The notes under the pieces are model-generated. The model worked only from the letters and a program-made list of their open reading frames with translations. It made no database searches and was not told the origin of the DNA. A stretch of DNA of 60,652 bases from a candidate division WOR-3 bacterium (GTDB taxonomy: Bacteria; Hydrothermota; Hydrothermia; Hydrothermales; JAJRUZ01). Where the stretch lies: positions 1 through 60,652 of the forward strand of contig JBDRZL010000011.1 of assembly GCA_039803925.1 (NCBI GenBank), in the 5' to 3' direction. Made by a program: the position numbers and the translations under genes. This document shows, one piece after another, positions 43,186-50,065 of the stretch; the stretch's first letter is position 1; every line of letters starts with the position of its first letter.

Positions 43186-43200
43186 AAGGTTCAAATCCAG
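43186..43200 (+). promoter_or_regulatory. T-arm-like leader hairpin upstream of sco1
   Basis: GG-TTCAAAT-CC core at 43188-43198, 18 bases before the ATG; the rest of the leader is A/T-rich with no Shine-Dalgarno sequence. Confidence 0.6.
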
Positions 43201-43216
43201 AATTAAATTTCATAAA

Positions 43217-43966
43217 ATGTTTAAATTTATCCTGTTTTTTTTAATAATAAATGAAACCCCTGAAGTTGGGGTAGTTGAAAAAATCGGTTCTTTTTTGCCA
43301 GGAGATATTTATTTTGTTAATTCAGAGGGAAAGGAGTTCGCTCTAAAAGATATTTCTTTAAATAAAAAACCTTTTGTTTTTGTTCCTGTTTTTTATAGTT
43401 GTAAAATGGTATGTCCAATGATGCTTAATGAAATTTTTAATAATCTGGAAAAGATTAATTCAAAATTAGGTAAGGATTTTTATATTATTGTTTTCAGTTT
43501 TGATCTTAAAGATGATGTGAATAAGGCAAAAGAACTTAAAAAGGATTATTTTGCCTCTTTAAATAAAGATTTTGATAAAGAGGCACTCAATTTTACAATC
43601 TTGAAAGACTCTTTAAATCTATACAGGTTAACCAGTTCCCTTGGTTTTTATTTTAAAAGAGAAGGAGAAATGTTCATTCACCCTTCTACATATATTTTTA
43701 TTTCGCCTGATTTAAAGATAGTAAGGTACATATATGGTCCTGAACTTTTACCCCTTGATATGGAAATGGCACTAAATGAAGCATCAGAAGGTAAAATTGG
43801 AGGAATCAGGGTTAAAGCTACCAGGTTCTGTTTTACCTATGATCCAAAAGGTAGAAAGTATGTTTTTAACTTTATCAAAGTTTTTATGACTTTTTCTATG
43901 ATTTTTGTTATTTCTTTTGCCTTATTTTTAACTTTATGGATTAAAAAAAGAAAAAGGGAGGATTAA
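43217..43966 (+). CDS. SCO1/SenC copper chaperone
   Basis: 249 residues: N-terminal hydrophobic anchor, thioredoxin fold with the copper motif C62-x3-C66 (FYSCKMVCPMM) and the distal His in FIHPSTYIF, and a C-terminal transmembrane helix (about 215-240). It delivers copper to the CuA site of oxidase subunit II, encoded four genes downstream. The stop directly abuts the subunit I start. The extra C-terminal helix is less usual for SCO proteins, which normally have only an N-terminal one. Confidence 0.93.
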   Translation: MFKFILFFLIINETPEVGVVEKIGSFLPGDIYFVNSEGKEFALKDISLNKKPFVFVPVFYSCKMVCPMMLNEIFNNLEKINSKLGKDFYIIVFSFDLKDDVNKAKELKKDYFASLNKDFDKEALNFTILKDSLNLYRLTSSLGFYFKREGEMFIHPSTYIFISPDLKIVRYIYGPELLPLDMEMALNEASEGKIGGIRVKATRFCFTYDPKGRKYVFNFIKVFMTFSMIFVISFALFLTLWIKKRKRED

Positions 43967-45583
43967 ATGGAAGTTTATATACCTTATTATAAATCCGAAA
44001 GTAAATTTAGGGGAATTTTTTCCTGGATTTTTTCTACTGATCATAAAAGGATAGCTATCCTTTATCTTGTTACCATTTCTCTTTTCTTCCTTGTTGCTGT
44101 TATCCTTGGACTATTAATGAGAATTGAACTTATGAAAACGGGAAAGCAGATTTTTGATGCAAGAACTTATAACCAGGTATTTACCCTTCATGGAGTTATA
44201 ATGATATTCTTATTTGTAATTCCTGTAATTCCAGCTGTTATGGGTAATTTCTTTCTTCCAATTTTAATAGGAGCAAAGGATGTTGCTTTTCCGAGGATAA
44301 ATTTGCTCTCCTGGTGGTTATTTCTTTCTGGAGGAATAGTTGCTTTAATTTCCCTTCATACAGGAAAGGGTTTTGCTGATACTGGCTGGACTTTTTATGC
44401 TCCTTACAGTTTAAGGACAGGAACCAATGTTTCTCTTGCTGCCTTTGCAGCTTTTATTATTGGATTTTCATCAATTTTAACAGGTCTTAATTTTATTGCT
44501 ACAATACACAGATTAAGGGCAAAAAATTTTAAATGGTTTAATCTTCCTCTTTTTGTCTGGTCAATATATGCAACTTCCTGGATTCAGGTAATTGCAACTC
44601 CTATAGTTGGTCTTATTCTTTTCCTTGTTATTTTAGAGAGAATTTTTGGTATAGGTCTTTTTGATCCTTCAAAAGGAGGGGATCCTATTATGTTTCAGCA
44701 TATTTTCTGGATTTATTCTCATCCAGCTGTATATATAATGATTCTTCCTGCAATGGGAGTTATTTCGGAAATTATTCCAACTTTTGCGAGGAGAAGAATT
44801 TCAGGTTATAAGGCAATTGCCTTTTCTTCCCTTGCTATTGCTTTTATAGGTTACCTTGTCTGGGGTCATCATATGTTTACAAGTGGAATGGCTGATTTTG
44901 CAAGGATTATTTTTTCTTTACTTACTTTTCTTGTTGCAGTTCCTTCAGGTGTTAAGGTTTTTAACTGGGTGGCAACCTTATATAAGGGTTCAATTAATTT
45001 AAAATCACCACTTTTTTTTGCTTTAGCTTTCATATTTTTGTTTTCCATAGGTGGTTTAACTGGACTTATAAATGGTGCACTTGCCTCTGATATTCACATT
45101 CACGATACTTATTTTGTTGTTGCTCATTTTCATTATACTATGTTTGGAGGTGTAGGTTTTGGTTTTTTTGCAGCAATGCATTACTGGTATCCGAAAATGT
45201 TTGGAAAAATGTATAATGAAACTCTTGCAAAAATTTACTTTTTTCTAATGTTTATTGGCTTCAATATTCTTTATTTTTCAATGATGATTTTAGGAGTAAT
45301 GGGTATGCCGAGAAGATATTATGATTATCTTCCCCAGTACGAACCCCTTCAATTTGTAGCAACAGTTGGTTCATGGATTTTAGTTCCTGGTATATTTTTA
45401 ATGGTTTTCAATTTTGTTTATCATCTTTTTAAAGGTAAAAAAGCTGAACAAAATCCCTGGGGAGGAGTAACCCTCGAGTGGCAGATTCCTTCACCTCCAC
45501 CGGCTGAAAATTTTGATTATGAAGTTGTTGCTCCCGATGAACCTTATGATTTTAAAAAAATCAGGGAAAAATTAAAAGTATAG
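43967..45583 (+). CDS. ctaD: Cytochrome c oxidase subunit I (A2-type haem-copper oxidase)
   Basis: 538 residues, twelve transmembrane helices. Haem a ligands H75 (FTLHGVIM) and H389, haem a3 ligand H387 (VVAHFHYTM), CuB ligands H252, H301 and H302 (WGHHMF), and the crosslinked Y256 are all present. The stretch WIYSHPAVYI has Tyr-Ser in place of the D-channel Glu of A1 enzymes; this YSHPxVY form defines the A2 subgroup, as in Rhodothermus and Thermus caa3. The gene lies with subunits II, III and IV and CtaB in one operon. Confidence 0.97.
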   Translation: MEVYIPYYKSESKFRGIFSWIFSTDHKRIAILYLVTISLFFLVAVILGLLMRIELMKTGKQIFDARTYNQVFTLHGVIMIFLFVIPVIPAVMGNFFLPILIGAKDVAFPRINLLSWWLFLSGGIVALISLHTGKGFADTGWTFYAPYSLRTGTNVSLAAFAAFIIGFSSILTGLNFIATIHRLRAKNFKWFNLPLFVWSIYATSWIQVIATPIVGLILFLVILERIFGIGLFDPSKGGDPIMFQHIFWIYSHPAVYIMILPAMGVISEIIPTFARRRISGYKAIAFSSLAIAFIGYLVWGHHMFTSGMADFARIIFSLLTFLVAVPSGVKVFNWVATLYKGSINLKSPLFFALAFIFLFSIGGLTGLINGALASDIHIHDTYFVVAHFHYTMFGGVGFGFFAAMHYWYPKMFGKMYNETLAKIYFFLMFIGFNILYFSMMILGVMGMPRRYYDYLPQYEPLQFVATVGSWILVPGIFLMVFNFVYHLFKGKKAEQNPWGGVTLEWQIPSPPPAENFDYEVVAPDEPYDFKKIREKLKV

Positions 45584-45602
45584 GATTTTAAAGGGGGCAA
45601 AA

Positions 45603-46346
45603 ATGGAAAAAGTATTAGAAGTTGTTAATATCCACAGGGATATAAAAGGTGCTAAAATTGGAATGTGGCTTTTTCTATTCTCTGAACTTTTATTTTTTGG
45701 TGGTTTATTTCTTATTTATTCTGTTTTTAGATATTCTTTCCCAGAAGATTTTGTAAAAGGTTCAAGAGAATTAAATTTAACTATCGGAATAATAAATACA
45801 ATTATTTTGCTAACAAGCAGTTTAACTGTCGCCCTATCAATTGCTGCCTTTGAAAAAGGTAAAAAAAGTCATTCACTATTTTTTATTTTCTTAACAATAT
45901 TTTTTGCTCTTTTGTTTCTTGTTAATAAATATTTTGAATGGTCAGCCAAGATTAAACACGGAATATATCCTGGTTCTGATTTTTTAACCAGTATCTCAAG
46001 GGGAGAAGCTTCCTTCTTTAATCTTTATTATGTAATTACAGGTATCCATGGTTTGCATGTTCTTATCGGAGTTATAATCTTTATTGTGATGTTTTTTATA
46101 TATTTAAAAGAGCCAAGAAAGAAAATAAATCTATCGGGGAGGGAACTAAAGAGTTTAAAGGGGAAAAGTATTCTTGGAATTGAAATTAACGAAAATGTTA
46201 AAGAAGTTAAACTTGATATCCGGTTAATTGAGAAAGAGGAAATTGTTAAGAAAGTTGATTATACAAAACTTTTTAATGCTGGATTATATTGGCATTTTGT
46301 TGATATTGCCTGGATATTCATTTTCCCCTTGTTCTATCTAATTTAG
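45603..46346 (+). CDS. ctaE: Cytochrome c oxidase subunit III with charged insertion
   Basis: 247 residues. The opening VNIHRDIKGAKIGMWLFLFSELLFFGG and the ends YYVITGIHGLHVLIG and YWHFVDIAWIFIFPLFYLI are classic subunit III. Between the last two helices lies an extra charged stretch of about 50 residues (roughly 173-222), rich in Lys and Glu, that is absent from usual subunit III. AAAGGGGGC precedes the ATG. The subunit supports proton uptake and stability; the role of the insert is unknown. Confidence 0.94.
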   Translation: MEKVLEVVNIHRDIKGAKIGMWLFLFSELLFFGGLFLIYSVFRYSFPEDFVKGSRELNLTIGIINTIILLTSSLTVALSIAAFEKGKKSHSLFFIFLTIFFALLFLVNKYFEWSAKIKHGIYPGSDFLTSISRGEASFFNLYYVITGIHGLHVLIGVIIFIVMFFIYLKEPRKKINLSGRELKSLKGKSILGIEINENVKEVKLDIRLIEKEEIVKKVDYTKLFNAGLYWHFVDIAWIFIFPLFYLI

Positions 46347-46355
46347 GAGGTAAAA

Positions 46356-46640
46356 ATGGAAAATAAAGAAACAGGATATTCCCTATATTTTTATACCTGG
46401 CTTAGCCTTATTATTTTAACATTTTTGACAGTAAGCTTAACCCCTTTAAGAATTTTTAATTCATCAATAATTATTGCTATTACAATTGCTGGAATAAAAT
46501 CCACCCTTGTAGTTCTTTATTTTATGCATCTTAAATATGAAGATAGGATTTTTAAATATATGGTTTTATTTGCCCTTTCTTCACTTATTATTATTCTGAT
46601 TTTACTTTTTTCTGATTATCCTTTCAGAGGAGGAGTATAA
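46356..46640 (+). CDS. ctaF: Cytochrome c oxidase subunit IV (prokaryotic type)
   Basis: 94 residues with three transmembrane helices (SLYFYTWLSLIILTF..., SSIIIAITIAGIKSTLVVLYFMHLK, YMVLFALSSLIIILILLF). The KSTLVVLYFMHLKYEDR motif is the hallmark of the COX4-pro family. An AGGAGG ribosome site precedes the ATG; the stop overlaps the subunit II ATG by one base. Confidence 0.92.
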   Translation: MENKETGYSLYFYTWLSLIILTFLTVSLTPLRIFNSSIIIAITIAGIKSTLVVLYFMHLKYEDRIFKYMVLFALSSLIIILILLFSDYPFRGGV

Positions 46641-47605
46641 TGGCTAATTTTACAAGGGATGTTGATAATGTATTTCTATATATAAGTGGAATTGGTTTTT
46701 TTCTCTTACTTTTAATAACTTTTTTAATGCTCTTTTTTATCTTCAAATATAGAAGTTCAAAAAATAAAGAAGCAGAAGATGTAAAAGATAATATAGTTCT
46801 TGAAATTACATGGACTCTTATTCCTACAGTAATTGTTCTATCAATGTTTTATTATGGATTTTATGTTTTTAAAAAGATGAGATATATTCCCCCTGATGCT
46901 TATGAAATTAAAGTTACAGGAAGGCAGTGGTCATGGCTTTTTGAATATGAAAATGGTTTTAAAAGCGACACCCTTTATCTTCTTTTGAATAAGCCTGTAA
47001 AACTTACAATGAAAACTATGGATGTTATTCATTCTCTTTATATTCCAGCTTTCAGGATCAAAGAGGATCTTCCTCCTGGTTATGAAACATATATTTCTCT
47101 TACACCAAAAGATACAGGAACTTATGATTTACTTTGTGCCGAATATTGCGGTGATTTACATTCTTATATGGTAACAAAGGTAAAGGTTTTAGAAGAAGAA
47201 AAATTTTATTCAAAGATTAAGGGTGAAAAAGAACTTGAAGAAAAAGTGGAAAAAACTGAAGAAAAAATAGAAGCTCCTGGGAAAAAGGAGGAAAAATTAG
47301 ATTTTGATATTAATTTAGTTGATAAAGGAAAGAAATTGGTCTCAGAAAAGGTTTGTATTGCTTGTCATTCAACGGACGGTTCAAGGTTAATAGGTCCGAG
47401 TTTTAAAGGAATGTATGGAAAGAAGGAAGTTGTTGTTTCAGCGGGTAAAGAAGTAGAGATTGTTGCGGATGATGAATATTTAAAGGAGTCAATATTGGAA
47501 CCAGCTAAAAAAGTAGTTAAGGGATATGAGAATTTAATGCCTCCTTCTGAGTTAAAGGAAGAGGAATTAAAGGCTATTATTGAGTATATAAAGTCTCTTA
47601 AATGA
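46640..47605 (+). CDS. ctaC: Cytochrome c oxidase subunit II fused to cytochrome c (caa3 type)
   Basis: 321 residues. Two N-terminal membrane helices are followed by the CuA domain with all ligands: H131 (DVIHSLYIPAF), C166, E168, C170, H174 and M177 (CAEYCGDLHSYM). After a charged linker (residues 190-222) comes a cytochrome c domain with haem motif C239-x2-C242-H243 and a distal Met in NLMPPSEL. The covalent cytochrome makes this a caa3-type oxidase, fed by the alternative complex III encoded next door. Confidence 0.96.
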   Translation: MANFTRDVDNVFLYISGIGFFLLLLITFLMLFFIFKYRSSKNKEAEDVKDNIVLEITWTLIPTVIVLSMFYYGFYVFKKMRYIPPDAYEIKVTGRQWSWLFEYENGFKSDTLYLLLNKPVKLTMKTMDVIHSLYIPAFRIKEDLPPGYETYISLTPKDTGTYDLLCAEYCGDLHSYMVTKVKVLEEEKFYSKIKGEKELEEKVEKTEEKIEAPGKKEEKLDFDINLVDKGKKLVSEKVCIACHSTDGSRLIGPSFKGMYGKKEVVVSAGKEVEIVADDEYLKESILEPAKKVVKGYENLMPPSELKEEELKAIIEYIKSLK

Positions 47606-48438
47606 AATTTATTAGAATTTATCTTTCATTAACAAAGTTTAAAATTGCTTTTCTTTCTACTTTTTCAGGATTGTTGGGTTATTATATAAAATTTAAAAAC
47701 TTTTATGATTTATTTTTTATTTTTATTTCTCTTTATCTTTTATCTTCAGGCTCCCTTTCCTTAAATCAGTATATTGAAAGGAATTTTGATAAGTTAATGG
47801 AGAGAACGAAAAATAGACCTATTGTTAAAGGTGATATATCTCCTTTTTTTGCTCTTTTAATTTCTATTTTTCTTATAACTTTAGGTTTAATTTTAATTTT
47901 TTTTAAATTTGGAGTTTTTCCATTTATTCTTGGTTTTATTACTTTTTTTATTTATATTTTTATTTATACGCCTTTAAAGAGAAAAACTCCTTATGCTTTT
48001 TTGCCTGGTTCCATAATTGGAGCCCTGCCTCCTCTTATAGGGTGGGTTTCAGCAGGTGGTGATCCCTTTTCTCCCACTATATTATCCCTTTCCCTTTATT
48101 TTCTTTTATGGCAGATTCCCCATTTTATGCTTTTATTCTATATTATGAGTGATGACTATAAAAAAGCAGGTTTCAGAACAATTAAGGATATTTTTGATGA
48201 AAATAAAATAAGTATAATTCTTTACAATTTAATTTCAGGAGCTTTACTTTTTACTTTGAGTTTTCCTTTATTTGGAATTGTTCATAGTAAAATTTATTTA
48301 ATTTTTTCCTTATTTACAGCAATTTATTTATTATTAATCTTTTCTTATATTAAAAATTTAAAAAATTTTAAAAGGATCTTTTCTTTTATTAATTACTATA
48401 CTCTTTTTTTGATTATAACTCTAATGATTTTGAGATAA
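47602..48438 (+). CDS. ctaB: Protoheme IX farnesyltransferase
   Basis: 278 residues of the UbiA prenyltransferase fold with about nine helices. The first Asp-rich motif is NQYIERNFDKLMERTKNRP (usual NxxxDxxxD, with E/D and the TKxRP following), and the second is YYIMSDDYKKAGFRT. It makes haem O for the oxidase. Haem A synthase (CtaA) is not in this window. It overlaps the subunit II gene by 4 bases. Confidence 0.94.
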   Translation: MKFIRIYLSLTKFKIAFLSTFSGLLGYYIKFKNFYDLFFIFISLYLLSSGSLSLNQYIERNFDKLMERTKNRPIVKGDISPFFALLISIFLITLGLILIFFKFGVFPFILGFITFFIYIFIYTPLKRKTPYAFLPGSIIGALPPLIGWVSAGGDPFSPTILSLSLYFLLWQIPHFMLLFYIMSDDYKKAGFRTIKDIFDENKISIILYNLISGALLFTLSFPLFGIVHSKIYLIFSLFTAIYLLLIFSYIKNLKNFKRIFSFINYYTLFLIITLMILR

Positions 48439-48522
48439 AAGGATAAATACCCTTCAAGTCGCCTCTTTAATACTATTTGAATTTTAGATTAATATTTTTT
48501 TAAAATTAAATTTAAAATTTCT

Positions 48523-49554
48523 ATGAAATTAGAACTCCTTAATATTTTGGTTTATTCTCTTCCCTTGATTTATCTACTTGTTTTTTTATCATATTTTTTA
48601 TTTATCTATTATATTTTTGATAAAAAAAGAATTTTTTTAAATACTTTTTTTGAACTCATTATTTTCTTTATACCTCTTTTGATATTAATAGTTATTCTTT
48701 ATGTTTTAACTGGTTATAAAAATCCCTACTTTTCTTTTGCTTTTATATTTTACATATTTTCATACATTTCAATTAGCTTTAAAGTTCTTTATAACAGGAA
48801 TTTTTCTTTTATTCTCTTTCTCTTTTCACTTTTTTTCTTTTCCTCTTCAATAACACTTTATCTTGATTCTGAGAAAATGCTTTTTGTTAAAAGTTTAGGA
48901 GATATACTTTATTCCTTTAATGTTTTCGCAAAATTTTTTTCTATTTTTATATTCTTATCTTTGCTTTATTCCTTTTTTAAAATTAAAAAGAAAATGTTTT
49001 ACTTTTTCCTTTTTTTATCTCCTATTTTTTACTTCTGGGATACTATAACACTTCCGGATGTTTCCCTCATAAAACCTTATTTTTATCTTTCCATAATATT
49101 TTTGTTTTCCCTTTACTTACTTGTTTTAAATTTAAACAAACAAAATAATAAAATAAAATTTTTATTCATTTTTTTATTAACACTTCCCCTTTTTATTTCA
49201 AGAGATTTAGAAGTTTTTTATTTTGTTAATAAAGAAAAGTTTTTCCTTAAAAGTGAAGAGCTAAAAGCTTTGGAACCGGAAGAGAAGATAATAGAGAAAA
49301 AGGGTATAGAAGGAAAAAAAGTTTTTGATGATTTTTGCACTTCTTGCCACTCCTTTGAACAGAAAGTTGTAGGTCCTCCCTTTAAAGAAGTTTTACCAAA
49401 ATATAAAAGAGACCTCGCAAAACTTAAGTCTTTTATAAAAAATCCTTCTAAAATTAATCCTCTCTATCCTCCTATGCCCAATCTTGGATTAAAAGATAAA
49501 GAAATAGATGCTGTTATTGAATATCTTATGGAGGAGTTAAAAAAATATGAGTAA
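48523..49554 (+). CDS. Polytopic membrane protein with C-terminal cytochrome c domain, first gene of the ACIII operon
   Basis: 343 residues. Residues 1-225 make about eight hydrophobic helices of no recognised family. Residues about 255-343 form a monohaem cytochrome c: FDDFCTSCHSFE and a distal Met in YPPMPNLGLKDKEID. The gene opens an operon in which the usual actE (a separate cytochrome c lipoprotein) is missing, so this protein may supply that function in membrane-anchored form. It overlaps the next gene by 8 bases. TAAAAT lies 4 bases before the ATG, so the message may be leaderless. Confidence 0.78.
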   Translation: MKLELLNILVYSLPLIYLLVFLSYFLFIYYIFDKKRIFLNTFFELIIFFIPLLILIVILYVLTGYKNPYFSFAFIFYIFSYISISFKVLYNRNFSFILFLFSLFFFSSSITLYLDSEKMLFVKSLGDILYSFNVFAKFFSIFIFLSLLYSFFKIKKKMFYFFLFLSPIFYFWDTITLPDVSLIKPYFYLSIIFLFSLYLLVLNLNKQNNKIKFLFIFLLTLPLFISRDLEVFYFVNKEKFFLKSEELKALEPEEKIIEKKGIEGKKVFDDFCTSCHSFEQKVVGPPFKEVLPKYKRDLAKLKSFIKNPSKINPLYPPMPNLGLKDKEIDAVIEYLMEELKKYE

Positions 49555-50056
49555 ATTTTTTCAAATTTTTTATGCTTTTTACCTTTTAATTTTTGCTATC
49601 ATTTTTATTTTCTATATGAGTATTATTGAAAAAAGGGAAAATTCTCCTATACAGCCTATAAAATTCTCCCATAAAATTCATGCCTATAAACTTTCCCTTG
49701 ATTGTGTTTTTTGTCATGAAAAGGTAGAAGAGTCAACTTTTACTCTACCTCCTCCTCTTAGCTTATGTATGACCTGTCACGAAAGTGTTAAAAAAGATTC
49801 TCCGGAGATTATTAAACTTACAACATACTATAATAAGGGAGAGGCTGTTCCCTGGGTAAAGGTTCATAAATTTAAAGATTGGGTTTATTTTTCTCACAAA
49901 AGACATATAAAAAAGGGAATAGATTGTACTTTCTGTCACGGTGAAATAAAGGCAATGGATGTTGTAAGAAAGGTAAGGTCAATGAGAATGGGTTTCTGTG
50001 TAAAGTGTCATGAGATAAATGGTGCTGAAAGAGATTGCAGTGTTTGCCATAAATAG
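49547..50056 (+). CDS. actA: Alternative complex III subunit A, pentahaem cytochrome c
   Basis: 169 residues: an N-terminal membrane helix (about 7-25), then five C-x2-C-H motifs at residues 53-57, 74-78, 127-131, 151-155 and 164-168, plus several extra His for axial ligation (FSHKIHA, FSHKRH). Five haems and the anchoring helix are what ActA has. It should take electrons from the Fe-S chain of ActB and pass them to the cytochrome c domains. Confidence 0.93.
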   Translation: MSKFFQIFYAFYLLIFAIIFIFYMSIIEKRENSPIQPIKFSHKIHAYKLSLDCVFCHEKVEESTFTLPPPLSLCMTCHESVKKDSPEIIKLTTYYNKGEAVPWVKVHKFKDWVYFSHKRHIKKGIDCTFCHGEIKAMDVVRKVRSMRMGFCVKCHEINGAERDCSVCHK

Positions 50057-50065
50057 GAGGAAAAA

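Noticed and set aside
48439-48522. Intrinsic terminator or second regulator site between ctaB and the ACIII operon
   Set aside because: No GC-rich hairpin followed by a T-run is present; only an AT-rich stretch with a weak -10 near the next start.
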